DNA of 64,000 nucleotides from Palsa-661 sp035535015 (lineage in GTDB: Bacteria > Actinomycetota > Acidimicrobiia > Acidimicrobiales > UBA8190): positions 1-64,000 of the forward strand of contig DATLQU010000034.1 of assembly GCA_035535015.1 (NCBI GenBank), written 5' to 3'. Numbering within the stretch: the stretch's first letter is position 1; each line of letters opens with the position of its first letter. The position numbers and the translations under genes are program-made. Under the pieces are notes generated by a model. It did not search any database. It was not told where the DNA came from and saw only the letters and a list, made by a program, of their open reading frames with translations. Positions 7,888 through 16,212 of the stretch are shown one piece after another.

Positions 7888-8340
7888 TCATTCGAGTACG
7901 CCGTGCTCCACCAGGAACTCCTTCAGGCCTTCGACCAGGATCAGGTCCGTCACCTCGGCCAGGGGCACCCAGGTGGCGGCGGCGGCGTCACTTCCGGCGG
8001 TGGGGATACCTCGTTCGTCGAGGACGACCGCGAAGTCGAGGATCACGTAGTGGTACCCCTCGGCCCGCCGTTCGGCCCAGCCGACCAGAGGTCCGCACCG
8101 GACCGGCAGCGCCGTCTCCTCCAGGACCTCGCGCTCGACGGCGCCGGTGACCGTCTCCCCCGCCTCCACCCGTCCTCCGGGCAAGCTCCAGCACCCCACC
8201 TGCGGCGGCGTGGCCCGCTGGACCATCAGCAGGGTGCCCTCCATCACCGCGACAGCGCCGACGGCCACGACCGGTGGGGCCGGCACCCGGGAGGACGGCG
8301 GCACCCGGGAGGACGGTGGCACCCGGGAGGACGGTGTCAC
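7888..8340 (-). CDS. NUDIX hydrolase
   Basis: The 150-residue protein contains a full Nudix box, GRVEAGETVTGAVEREVLEE, with the Gx5Ex7REUxEE spacing. It should cleave a nucleoside diphosphate linked to another group, using Mg2+. The substrate cannot be told: the family ranges from 8-oxo-dGTP to ADP-ribose. The chosen GTG at 8340 overlaps the TGA of the GNAT gene upstream (GTGA), so the two are translationally coupled. The first 20 or so residues are a PSSRVP repeat encoded by an 18-bp tandem repeat. They precede the fold (starts VVAVGAVAVMEGTLL) and are probably dispensable. Confidence 0.85.
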   Translation of the reverse strand: MTPSSRVPPSSRVPPSSRVPAPPVVAVGAVAVMEGTLLMVQRATPPQVGCWSLPGGRVEAGETVTGAVEREVLEETALPVRCGPLVGWAERRAEGYHYVILDFAVVLDERGIPTAGSDAAAATWVPLAEVTDLILVEGLKEFLVEHGVLE

Positions 8341-8353
8341 CCGAGGAGTCGGT
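8282..8353. repeat. 18-bp tandem repeat at the GNAT/NUDIX gene junction
   Basis: Three near-perfect units GGCACCCGGGAGGACGG(C/T) occupy 8282-8335, and a degraded fourth lies at 8336-8353. They encode PSSRVP in the NUDIX frame and include the stop of the upstream GNAT gene in the last copy. The repeat therefore spans the coupled gene junction. Confidence 0.8.
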
Positions 8354-8813
8354 GCATGGTGAGAAGTCGGGCCTTGAAACCCGACGCCTCCAGGAAGTTC
8401 TTCGTCTGCCGGTCCCCGGGCAGGGCGGTGACGTCGACGCCGCGGCATCCCGACGACGTGAACCAGGCCATCAGGTCGTCGAGCAGGGCGCGCCCGACAC
8501 CCACACCTCGGGCGTCGGGCTCGACGAAACAGGCGTCGATGACACCCAAGGTGGCCTCGCCCACGGCGTCGATGCGACCCAACGCCAGACCCACCACGGT
8601 GTGGTCGATGGTGCCCACCAGAACCCGTCGCCGGACGTCGGCGATCAGGCGGTCGAGCCCTCCAGGGCGCAGAAGCGCCTTGGCCACCAGCCCGGTCTCG
8701 CGGCGCGAGAACAGTGGGCCGCCGCGGACATGCTGCAGGGAGTCGAGCGCGCCACGACAGAGTTCGGCGCAGCGGTCACCGTCAGCGCGCACCGCCGGTC
8801 TGGCTGACTCCAC
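8337..8813 (-). CDS. GNAT-family N-acetyltransferase
   Basis: The 158-residue protein has the acetyl-CoA binding signature of the GNAT fold: VEPDARGVGVGRALLDDLMAW (the R/QxxGxG/A loop) after strand LGVIDACFVE, followed by GCRGVDVTALPGDRQTKNFLEASGFKAR, a typical motif B. It should transfer an acetyl group to a small molecule or a protein terminus; the acceptor is unknown. The start is GTG at 8813. The stop is embedded in the 18-bp repeat and overlaps the NUDIX start, so both are made from one message. Confidence 0.8.
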   Translation of the reverse strand: MESARPAVRADGDRCAELCRGALDSLQHVRGGPLFSRRETGLVAKALLRPGGLDRLIADVRRRVLVGTIDHTVVGLALGRIDAVGEATLGVIDACFVEPDARGVGVGRALLDDLMAWFTSSGCRGVDVTALPGDRQTKNFLEASGFKARLLTMHRLLG

Positions 8814-8841
8814 GATCCTGACGTCCGGGTGGCTTCGGTCG

Positions 8842-9381
8842 TTACTCGGCGTCGACTCCGGCGAGCAATTGCTCCACGCGGTTCAAGATCGTCCGCCGGT
8901 GGCGGTGGGACTGCTCGTGCTGGCGGACCTCGATCAGCTCGCTGTGCGACAGGCCGGCCAGGCGCTGGACGACCTGCGACGCCGACAGGCTGTCGTAGCC
9001 CGGGATGGCCAGGGCCGGCAACACACCGTTTCCGTTCACCGCCGGCGCCGGCGTCGTGGGTGCGGACGGCGCGTCGTAGAACGGGGCGGACTCGGCGGTG
9101 GCGGGCTCAGGGGTGAAAGCGTCCGGGGTGGGCCCCGAAGGCGACCGGGTCGGAGACGGAGGTCTGGGCATGCGCTGGCTGACCAGCTGGCCCAGTTGCC
9201 GTCGACCCATCTGGACAGCCGCTTGACCGACGAGGCGCGCCGTGCGGACCTGGCCTTCGAGACGGTGCCTGCCCTTGTCCACCAGCTTCGGGAATTCCTC
9301 CACCGCCACCAGAACCAGGCCGGCCGGGGCGAACACGACCAGGTCGAGCACGCGCTCGGCGGGCGCCTTGTTGTCAGTCAT
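8842..9381 (-). CDS. Hypothetical protein, conserved-looking, with helical C-terminal domain
   Basis: The 179-residue product starts MTDNKAPAERVLDLVVFAPAG with a moderately hydrophobic N-terminal helix (FAPAGLVLVAVEEFPKLV) that could lie on a membrane. A Pro/Ala/Thr-rich linker follows (about residues 70-115). The C-terminal helical unit (IPGYDSLSASQVVQRLAGLS, then ELIEVRQHEQSHRHRRTILN) recalls SAP-like or helix-hairpin motifs. The ATG has GGGAGG just upstream. It lies between the GNAT and DUF4193 genes, all on one strand. I do not recognise its family. Confidence 0.65.
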   Translation of the reverse strand: MTDNKAPAERVLDLVVFAPAGLVLVAVEEFPKLVDKGRHRLEGQVRTARLVGQAAVQMGRRQLGQLVSQRMPRPPSPTRSPSGPTPDAFTPEPATAESAPFYDAPSAPTTPAPAVNGNGVLPALAIPGYDSLSASQVVQRLAGLSHSELIEVRQHEQSHRHRRTILNRVEQLLAGVDAE

Positions 9382-9414
9382 CTCCCCGCCTCCCGGCCTT
9401 CGGCGACGACACGT

Positions 9415-9918
9415 TCACACGCAATCCCGGCACAGCCCCTTGTCGGGGTCGGCCAGCTGGCTGGCGTTCTTGACGAGGAAGCACGACCGGCAGACGAATT
9501 CGCCGGCCTGCTTGGGCAGGACCCGCTCCGAGACCTCGGAGCGGTCATCGGGCTCGGCCACTTCCTCGTCCTCGACTTCCTCCTCCTCGACGACGAGCCG
9601 TTCCTTCAGGATCTCGTCCAGGCTGGCCTCGACGTCTTCGTCGTCGACGTCCTCGTCGTCCTCCTCGGCCTCCTCGGCGGCGGCCGGCGCGGCGGCCGCC
9701 GGCGCCTTGGCCCCCTTGGCCGCGGGCACCACGACGGGGTCCACGTCAACGAGCACGTCGTCGACCAATTCGTCGTCGACCAGGTCATCGACCAGATCGT
9801 CGTCATCGGCCAGAGGATCGGCGAGATCTTCGTCGATCAGGTCATCGTCGGGGAGATCCTCGAGCTCGACACCCTCGAGCTCGTCGGGTTCTGTCACTTC
9901 ATCCAGGTCGTCGGCCAT
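9415..9918 (-). CDS. DUF4193-type acidic protein with C-terminal zinc ribbon
   Basis: The 167-residue protein is extremely acidic: nearly all of residues 1-65 and 85-130 are Asp/Glu runs, broken by an Ala/Pro linker. It ends in FVCRSCFLVKNASQLADPDK followed by GLCRDCV, i.e. two CxxC knuckles that should bind zinc. This end matches actinobacterial DUF4193 proteins, whose function is unknown. The ATG at 9918 is chosen over an earlier in-frame start because GAAGGG precedes it. Antisense frames here are Ser/Thr runs and not genes. Confidence 0.75.
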   Translation of the reverse strand: MADDLDEVTEPDELEGVELEDLPDDDLIDEDLADPLADDDDLVDDLVDDELVDDVLVDVDPVVVPAAKGAKAPAAAAPAAAEEAEEDDEDVDDEDVEASLDEILKERLVVEEEEVEDEEVAEPDDRSEVSERVLPKQAGEFVCRSCFLVKNASQLADPDKGLCRDCV

Positions 9919-10310
9919 CTGTGCCCTTCGGGAGGTCGTCTGACGCGCGGGAGTGTATCTGCTCCGATCGGCGATCCAGACCACCTCAGGGGGGCCAGTT
10001 CACCGCGGGGCGCGCGAAACCGGCTTCGGCGGTTCCGTGGGACGGGGCGGTAGGGCCCGGGGGACCTTTGGTGCCATCTCCCCCATCACGATCGTGTCCG
10101 CCGACGTGATGGTGGGACGTTCTCTACTCAGTCCCTCGGACCACCCTTCCGCCTCTCACAGCATCCCCCCCGCAGGCTCGATCCGGCCGGGGACCACCGG
10201 TCGCGGGCCCATGGGGCGTCTGGGACTCGCCGCACACTAGGCCGCTGGGTGCCGATCACGTCAAGCCTCGTTCTTTGCCGTCCACCAGGGAGTTCGCGCG
10301 TCATCCCTGG
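9919..10310. other. Intergenic region of 392 nt between DUF4193 and the ThyX-like gene
   Basis: No protein-like frame is visible. The left end should hold the DUF4193 promoter; TACACT on the minus strand (9957-9952) is a possible -10. The middle holds an inverted repeat (10083-10112) that could end the ThyX-like transcript. The remainder shows nothing recognisable. Confidence 0.4.
10083..10112. terminator. Inverted repeat, possible hairpin downstream of the ThyX-like gene
   Basis: CCATCACG (10083-10090) and CGTGATGG (10105-10112) are perfect 8-bp arms around a 14-nt loop. No T-tract follows on the minus strand, so an intrinsic terminator is only a possibility. It could also be a protein-binding site. 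Confidence 0.3.
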
Positions 10311-11984
10311 TCACGGGTCCAGCGGTTTTCGTGGCCAAATACCTCCGGAACATGCCGCCTGCGACACGGGCGCGGCCGCCTCCCGACGGGCTTCGGCCCG
10401 CCTCTCGGCGTCAAGGCGTTCGAGTTCATGTTCGCCGTGATCCACGAAGGTCATGGCCTCGGCGATGAGCCGGTGCCCGGCACGTTCGGCGATGAGCCGA
10501 TGCATCTGCTGCACGACGCGGCGATAGACGGGGTGCCCTTGCTGGCCCGAACGCAACTCGAGGACGTGCATGGCCTCCCGGGCGTTCATCTGCATCACGT
10601 AGCGGATCCGGAATGCGAGAGCCACGGCATAAGGGGCTTGCTGCGGGAAGGTCGGTGCCATGTCCTCATAGAGATCACGGCAACGCGCCAGCGACGTCTC
10701 GAACGCACCTTCTATGCCCGCCTCGGTGACGATGTCCGGGACGTCGTAGCCGAGTGACGGGGTCAAGGGCTGCCATTCGATACTCAACATCCGGTGCCTC
10801 TGGAGATCCCGGAAGGCGCCGTAATCGGAGACGATGTCGAAGCGGTAGTCGGTGCGTTCGAAAGCCCGTCCGGGGCGGTGCCGGCGATTCGTCCTGTCCC
10901 CCACATAGGCGCGGACGATTGCTCGCTTGTCCTCGGCGCCGAGAGCCCGCACGCGCCGCAAGGCCTCATTCTCCGGCCACGGGATGTGCGGATAGCACAT
11001 GGCGGCGATGACCTTGTCCTCACCGTCGGGATCCCAGTCGTCGAGGGTGACGAGGGCCGACACCTCCTCTTCGGCGTTGTGGCGGTCCGGCCACAATTGG
11101 CCGACCAGCTCGTCGACGTCTGTGCGGGTGGCGGCCAGATAGTCGGACCACCGGCCGCCGCGATCGGCGAGATCGACGCGTTGGAGGAACGAAGGAATGA
11201 CTTTGCGCAGTTCCGTCAAGATGAGATCGGCGTAGCGGCGAGCCTCGGGCAGAGGATGCGAACGCATCCTCAGAAGTAACATCTCGTAGGCCTGTCCGGT
11301 GCCGTAGATGCCGACATTCGACAACGAGCCGGCGGGTAGGAGCCCACGCAGGGCGTCGAGCGCCTTAGCCCGTATCGATTGACGGTGGACGAAATCCGAA
11401 TCGCCGGGCTGGCGCGGGAAGCGCCGGGTCAGAAAACCCTGCAGCTCCGGGAGCAGGGTGGCGTAGGTGTCGAACATGCGGTCCATGTCGCCCACGAAGC
11501 GGGCGCCGAAGGGCGAATCGAGGACATCGGGATCGCGGTAGTAACGGTAGTGGCCGGTGGCCAGGCGGGAGTCGTAGACGATGTAGCGCGTCGACTGCTC
11601 CAGATAGGCCATCAACCGACCCCACTCGAGCACCTTGGTCAAGACGTTGGAGGCCTGTTCGCAGGCCAGGTGGACACCGCCCAGCTGGGCCACCGAATCG
11701 TCGCCGTACTCGAAGAAGACCTTCTCGTACAGCTCCTCGGCTCGGCGCAGGCCCATGGTGGCGTCCACGCCGGCGTCGCCGGTCACGTCCAGGTCGCCCA
11801 CGAATTCGTCGAGGAAGAGGCGGCGCAGGCTCTTCCCCGAACGCGAGTACCGGGCGAAGAGGGCGCCTTTCACCACTTCAGGCAGGTTGACCAGGGCAAA
11901 GACGGGACCTTCGAGATTCGTGACGTACGGGCGGAGGATCTCCGCCTCATCGTCGGTGAACGTCTCGTCGGCATAGGGGAACAT
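10311..11984 (-). CDS. Tandem ThyX-like protein (FAD-dependent thymidylate synthase family)
   Basis: The 557-residue product is about twice the usual ThyX length (about 220-250) and looks like two ThyX-like halves. The first half has VAQLGGVHLACEQASNVLTK and then AYLEQSTRYIVYD, which matches the ThyX EQSTRY segment, but the preceding RHR is replaced by an EWGR segment. The second half has LQRHRMLSIEWQ, which keeps the RHRxxS signature, but LTPSLGY stands where EQSTRY is expected. ThyX makes dTMP from dUMP using FAD and methylene-tetrahydrofolate, with sites at subunit interfaces. Whether this form is catalytic is open. Its start appears leaderless. Confidence 0.75.
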   Translation of the reverse strand: MFPYADETFTDDEAEILRPYVTNLEGPVFALVNLPEVVKGALFARYSRSGKSLRRLFLDEFVGDLDVTGDAGVDATMGLRRAEELYEKVFFEYGDDSVAQLGGVHLACEQASNVLTKVLEWGRLMAYLEQSTRYIVYDSRLATGHYRYYRDPDVLDSPFGARFVGDMDRMFDTYATLLPELQGFLTRRFPRQPGDSDFVHRQSIRAKALDALRGLLPAGSLSNVGIYGTGQAYEMLLLRMRSHPLPEARRYADLILTELRKVIPSFLQRVDLADRGGRWSDYLAATRTDVDELVGQLWPDRHNAEEEVSALVTLDDWDPDGEDKVIAAMCYPHIPWPENEALRRVRALGAEDKRAIVRAYVGDRTNRRHRPGRAFERTDYRFDIVSDYGAFRDLQRHRMLSIEWQPLTPSLGYDVPDIVTEAGIEGAFETSLARCRDLYEDMAPTFPQQAPYAVALAFRIRYVMQMNAREAMHVLELRSGQQGHPVYRRVVQQMHRLIAERAGHRLIAEAMTFVDHGEHELERLDAERRAEARREAAAPVSQAACSGGIWPRKPLDP

Positions 11985-11993
11985 GCCCGGGCA

Positions 11994-11999
11994 ACACTA
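11994..11999 (-). promoter_or_regulatory. -10 box TAGTGT, leaderless promoter for the ThyX-like gene
   Basis: TAGTGT (minus strand) ends 9 nt before the ATG at 11984. It lies in the short gap after the helicase gene, so the ThyX-like gene may have its own promoter. Confidence 0.4.
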
Positions 12000-12055
12000 C
12001 GGCTGGCCCGCGGCCGCAGTGGCGGACCCCGCCCAGCCAGGACCGCGAGGCTCCG

Positions 12056-14197
12056 TCAGGCCCCCGCCGGGCTCCCCGGCGCCTCTCCAGGGGCCGCTTC
12101 CGGTCCCTCCGACGGCCCCTGCGGGTCCGTCTCGTCGGTCTCGGGGTCGGCGATGGGCGGACCCACCGAGGAGGCCACCACCCCGCGCTGAAGCGCGGTG
12201 GCCGCCCGGTGGGCGGTGGCGGCGGTGGTGGGATCGGGGGCCACCGTGGCCAGCTGCCGGAGAAGGTCCACGAGCTGTTTGGCATTGCGGACGAAGTCGC
12301 CCGGAGCCAGTTCTGCGCGTTCGAGGACGCGGGCCAGCCGCTCGCCCCGGGCCCACCGCCACGCCACCTCGGCGAAGCCCAGGTCGGGGGTACGCGTGCG
12401 CGCCAGATGGGCCTCCTCCTCGTCGTCGCGCAAATCCTCGGCGCGCGCCACCAGGGCGTGGAGCCGGGGGGCGACGTCCTTCGGGGGTCGGGGCTCGGGG
12501 CTCCATCGTCCGGCGCGGACTTCATAGGTGCAGGCGGAGACGACGGCGGCCAGTCCGGCCGGATCGAGACCGTCGAACAGGCCGTCGGCCAGCGCCTCGG
12601 CCACCAGGAGATCGGACTCGTGGTAGATGCGCGCCACCAATTCTCCGCGGGCGGTGAGCTTCCAGGCATCGAGGTCGACGTGGCCCCGACGTTCGAGCAG
12701 TCGCAGAGCACGATCCATGCGACGCGAGAGGGCGGAATGATGATCGGTGCTCAGGAACTGGGCGAAAGAACGGTCGAGAATGTCGTAGGCCTGATCGGCG
12801 GCATATCGGCGTACCAGGTTGACGGCCAGGTTGTACGTCGCCCGGAATGACGAGGTGAGAGCGGCCGGGGGCGACGTGGCCAAGGTCGCCAGTTCGGGAA
12901 GCGACAGCTGCGGCGTCCAGGCCACCACGGCGTGACCGACCGAATCGAGCCCTCGCCGACCGGCGCGGCCGGTGAGTTGGGCGTACTCCCCCGTGGTCAG
13001 TCCACTGCGTCCGTGCTGTCGCATCTTGGTGAGCCGTTCGATGACCACCGAACGCGCCGGCATATTGATGCCGAGCGACAGTGTCTCGGTGGCGAAGACC
13101 ACCCGGAGCAGCCCCGCCGTGAAGCACTCCTCCACTGCTTCTCGGAAGGCGGGGATGAGACCGGCGTGATGCGAGGCCACGCCCGCTTCCAGACCGTTGA
13201 TCCATGGTCCGTAGCCGAGGACCCGGAGCTCGTCCTCGGGCAGCCCGTCCGTGCGCTGTTCGCAGATGGCGCGGATCTCGTCGCGTTCGGAGGGTGAGGT
13301 GAGACGCAGCCCGTCGTCCAGGCAGTGACGTACGGCATCGTCGCAGGCGGCCCGACTGAAGATGAACACGATGGCGGGGAGCATGTCGCGTTGGGCCAGG
13401 GCGTCGATGATCTCCGTGCGCCGCGGCGTGGCCAGGCGCGAATGGCGCAATCCTCCAGGCCGGCGGGCCAGCCGGGTGATGCGCTGATCGAGTGCCGCGG
13501 CCTGGGGATGCAGGCGGCCGTGGGACAACAGCGGCAGGAGCTCGACCTGGCGGCTGCCCTTCTCGGCGACGGCCACGTGGTTGTGGAGCTTGACCGGTCG
13601 ATGGCCCTCGGTGATGACGTCGGTGGGCCCGTGGACCGAGGTCACCCAGGCGCCCAGCTGTGCCGCGTTGGACACGGTGGCCGACAGGCACACGAGCACC
13701 ACGTCGTCCGGGGCCACGATGATGGCTTCCTCCCACACCGAGCCCCGGTAGGGGTCCTGGAGATAATGGACCTCGTCCAGCACCAGCAGCCCCAGCCCGA
13801 CCAGCTGGGGCGAGCGGGCGAACAGCATGTTCCGGACGACCTCGGTGGTCATGACCACCACCGGCGCGTCCGGTCGGTGCGAGACGTCGCCCGTCAGCAG
13901 TCCGATCTGGTCGTGACCGTAGGCGGCGGCCAGTTCGGCGAACTTCTGGTTGGAGAGAGCTTTGAGGGGCGTGGTGTAGAAGGCCTTGCGCCCGGCGGCC
14001 AGGGCCCGGGCGATGGCGTAGTCGGCCACCGCCGTCTTCCCCGAGCCCGTGGGGGCGGACACGAGCACCGAGTGCCCGGCATCCAGGGCGTCGAACGCCC
14101 GGGTCTGAAAGGCGTCGGGTTCGAATCCGAGGCGCCCGACCACCGCCGCCCGGACGCCGGCGTTCCGGCCGGCGTTGGGCTCGGCGTTAACGGTCAC
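12056..14197 (-). CDS. helY: DEAD/DEAH-box RNA helicase, HelY/Ski2-Mtr4 type
   Basis: The 713-residue protein has helicase motif I (APTGSGKT, about residue 43), the DEVH box (VLDEVHYLQD), motif III (LSATVSN) and motif VI (QLTGRAGRRG). The C-terminus (LAAVVSACTYEVR and the following helices) fits the DSHCT domain of Ski2/Mtr4 helicases. It should unwind structured RNA with ATP. Actinobacterial HelY is usually longer (about 900), so the arch-type insert is probably short or missing. Its GTG overlaps the tatC TGA (GTGA), the tatC-helY linkage seen in many actinobacteria. Confidence 0.88.
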   Translation of the reverse strand: MTVNAEPNAGRNAGVRAAVVGRLGFEPDAFQTRAFDALDAGHSVLVSAPTGSGKTAVADYAIARALAAGRKAFYTTPLKALSNQKFAELAAAYGHDQIGLLTGDVSHRPDAPVVVMTTEVVRNMLFARSPQLVGLGLLVLDEVHYLQDPYRGSVWEEAIIVAPDDVVLVCLSATVSNAAQLGAWVTSVHGPTDVITEGHRPVKLHNHVAVAEKGSRQVELLPLLSHGRLHPQAAALDQRITRLARRPGGLRHSRLATPRRTEIIDALAQRDMLPAIVFIFSRAACDDAVRHCLDDGLRLTSPSERDEIRAICEQRTDGLPEDELRVLGYGPWINGLEAGVASHHAGLIPAFREAVEECFTAGLLRVVFATETLSLGINMPARSVVIERLTKMRQHGRSGLTTGEYAQLTGRAGRRGLDSVGHAVVAWTPQLSLPELATLATSPPAALTSSFRATYNLAVNLVRRYAADQAYDILDRSFAQFLSTDHHSALSRRMDRALRLLERRGHVDLDAWKLTARGELVARIYHESDLLVAEALADGLFDGLDPAGLAAVVSACTYEVRAGRWSPEPRPPKDVAPRLHALVARAEDLRDDEEEAHLARTRTPDLGFAEVAWRWARGERLARVLERAELAPGDFVRNAKQLVDLLRQLATVAPDPTTAATAHRAATALQRGVVASSVGPPIADPETDETDPQGPSEGPEAAPGEAPGSPAGA

Positions 14198-14967
14198 ACC
14201 GACGGCGTTCTGCGTCGCAGCAGCAGCTTCCCGATGAGAATCGACAGCTCATAGAAGAGATAGAGGGGCACGGCCAGGGCCAACATGGAGAAGGGGTCCC
14301 CGCTCGGGGTGATGACGGCCGAGAAGGCGGTCAGGCCGACGATGGCCCAGCGCCGCCACGAGGCCAGCTTCTCCGGCCGCAGGACCCCGGCGAGTTCGAG
14401 CGACACCAGGATGACCGGAAACTCGAAGGTCAGTCCGAACACCACCATCAGGGCCACGATGAGGCCGAGATAGTTGCTCGGTGTGTAGATCTGGTGCAGC
14501 GATGGCCCCCCCACCTTCTGCAGGAACTGCAGGGCGTGGGGAAAGGTGTAGTACGCCAGCACCGCACCGGCGGCGAAGAGGGTGATCGAGGCCACGATGA
14601 AGGGGACGGCGTAGCGCTTCTCGTTGCGGCGAAGACCAGGGGTGATGAACCGCCAGACCTCCCACAAGATGACCGGCGAGGCCAGGAACAGCCCCCCGTA
14701 GGTGGCGATCTTGATGCGCAGGGCCAGGCCGTCGAGAGGTCCCGTCACATAGAGCTGGCAATGTTTCGGTCCCACCACGGTGCAGTAGGGCGACTTCAGG
14801 AAATTGAGAATGTGGGGGTAGACCACGAACGACACGGTGGCCGTGACCAGGAGCACGGCCACGGTGACGAGCAGCCGGCGACGCAGTTCCCCGATGTGCT
14901 CCACCAGAGTCATGGCGTCGGGCGTCGGGCGCGACGACCTGCTTCGGAAAGGGAGTCGGAGGGCCAT
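14194..14967 (-). CDS. tatC: Twin-arginine translocase subunit TatC
   Basis: The 257-residue protein has six hydrophobic spans and the family hallmarks: MTLVEHIGELRRRLL at the N-terminus, GLFLASPVILWEVWRFITPGL, FGLTFEFPVI and AVITPSGDPFSM. It forms the receptor of the Tat system, recognising twin-arginine signal peptides of folded proteins. It lies 21 nt downstream of the TatA/B gene and overlaps helY, forming one unit. Confidence 0.95.
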   Translation of the reverse strand: MALRLPFRSRSSRPTPDAMTLVEHIGELRRRLLVTVAVLLVTATVSFVVYPHILNFLKSPYCTVVGPKHCQLYVTGPLDGLALRIKIATYGGLFLASPVILWEVWRFITPGLRRNEKRYAVPFIVASITLFAAGAVLAYYTFPHALQFLQKVGGPSLHQIYTPSNYLGLIVALMVVFGLTFEFPVILVSLELAGVLRPEKLASWRRWAIVGLTAFSAVITPSGDPFSMLALAVPLYLFYELSILIGKLLLRRRTPSV

Positions 14968-14988
14968 GCCGGTGGGGGTGTCCGGTGA

Positions 14989-15444
14989 TCAGTTCATGCT
15001 CGGGTCGTCGGGCACCACAGGACGCAGCGGACCGACCTCAGCCGAGTGTCCCCGAACGCTTTCGGCCACGCCCGCGTCACCGCTGTTGACGCCGTTGCCG
15101 CCGCCGTTGCCGTTGGTGGCGACCGGCGCCGGCGGACCGCTGGAGGGCGTCGTGATCTCGTGATCGACGACCCCGTCGGTGCTCGCCGTCTGGGACTTCT
15201 CGTGTTCATCGGCCAGACGGTCGAGGAAGGCCAGGGGCGAGCGCACGGCCTGGGCCACCTCATGGGTGGCGGGGAGATCGGGAAAGGCCCCTCGGACGTC
15301 GCTCTCGAGACGGCTGCGGAAGCGGCGGAAATCGCCCCAGGCGGCGCCCAATTGGCGGGCCACGTGGGGAAGCTTCTCGGGTCCCAGGACGATCAGGGCG
15401 ATCACCAGCAGGACGAGCAGTTTTGCGGGGCTCAGCGACAGCAT
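14989..15444 (-). CDS. Sec-independent translocase TatA/TatB-family protein
   Basis: The 151-residue protein starts with one short hydrophobic helix (LSPAKLLVLLVIALIVLGPE), then the GPEKLP hinge and an amphipathic helix (HVARQLGAAWGDFRRFRSRL). It lacks the FG of typical TatA hinges, and GPEKLP with a long tail is more like TatB. The tail (residues 75-151) is Gly/Asn/Pro-rich and disordered. It partners TatC encoded next to it. TAGACT upstream gives it a possible leaderless start of its own. Confidence 0.85.
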   Translation of the reverse strand: MLSLSPAKLLVLLVIALIVLGPEKLPHVARQLGAAWGDFRRFRSRLESDVRGAFPDLPATHEVAQAVRSPLAFLDRLADEHEKSQTASTDGVVDHEITTPSSGPPAPVATNGNGGGNGVNSGDAGVAESVRGHSAEVGPLRPVVPDDPSMN

Positions 15445-15453
15445 GCGTTACGG

Positions 15454-15459
15454 AGTCTA
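15454..15459 (-). promoter_or_regulatory. -10 box TAGACT before the TatA/B gene
   Basis: TAGACT (minus strand) ends 9 nt before the ATG at 15444; no Shine-Dalgarno is present. Confidence 0.4.
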
Positions 15460-15549
15460 CGAGAGGGGGGGCACCGCTGGATGACGGGAGCTGGTCGCAG
15501 TCGCCCCGGACGGCACCCGTCCGGGGCCCGATCCCGGCCGACGGAAGGG

Positions 15550-16212
15550 TCAGAAGACGTGGAGATGCGAGAGGGGCCAGATGCGCATGACCACACGGCC
15601 CACCATGAGCGAACGGGAGACGGGACCGAAGAAGCGGCTGTCCTGCGAGTCCGACCGGTTGTCCCCCATGACGAAGTATTCGTTCGGGGGGACCGTCTGC
15701 CTCGTGATGTCCGTGGTCACCGTGCCCGGGACCAGATAGGGCTCGTGCAGCACCTTGTCGTCGATAGAGACCCGGCCCCCTCGGGACGAGATGACGTCGC
15801 CGGGCAGACCGATGACGCGCTTGACCAGATCGTGGATGCCCGGCTCGGAGGTCTCCTTCGGTGGGGTGGCGAAGACCACGATGGCGCCCCGGCCGACTCC
15901 GTGGAGGCGGTAGCTGAGCTTGTCGACGAGGATGCGGTCGCCGATCATGGGTGTCGGCTGCATGGAGGCCGACGCGATGAACTACGTCTCGGCGACGAAG
16001 GCCCGCACTCCGAGGGCCAGGCCCACGGCCACCGCCAGCACCACCAGCCATTCAACGACCCACCGTGGCCGGCGATGAATCCCGGGACCCGGAATGCTGG
16101 TGGCGAGACGACCGCCTCGGGCTCCGGCCAGATCGTCCCGGCCCGGTCCGCCGGGACCGGCGCCGGGCGGCAGTCCGACGTGACCGGGACGGCCCGGTCC
16201 TCCCCCGCTCAC
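15550..16212 (-). pseudogene. lepB: Signal peptidase I gene interrupted by an in-frame TAG
   Basis: The reading frame gives a Gly/Pro-rich N-terminus, a membrane span (WVVEWLVVLAVAVGLALG, codons 52-69), then VRAFVAET, a TAG stop (15984-15982), and continues in the same frame as FIASASMQPT. The catalytic Ser would be codon 83, just before the Met at 15963. The Lys (VKRVIGLPGD, about codon 131) and GDNRSDSQDSRFFGPV are intact. A product starting at the 15963 ATG would have no membrane anchor and no catalytic Ser. There is no other frameshift, so decay is recent, or the stop is a sequencing error, or it is read through. The GTG start overlaps the pafA stop (GTGA). Confidence 0.85.

Noticed and set aside
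9919..10310. A hidden small gene in the 392-nt gap
   Set aside because: The open frames on both strands have Gly/Arg/Ser-rich products and no start signals.
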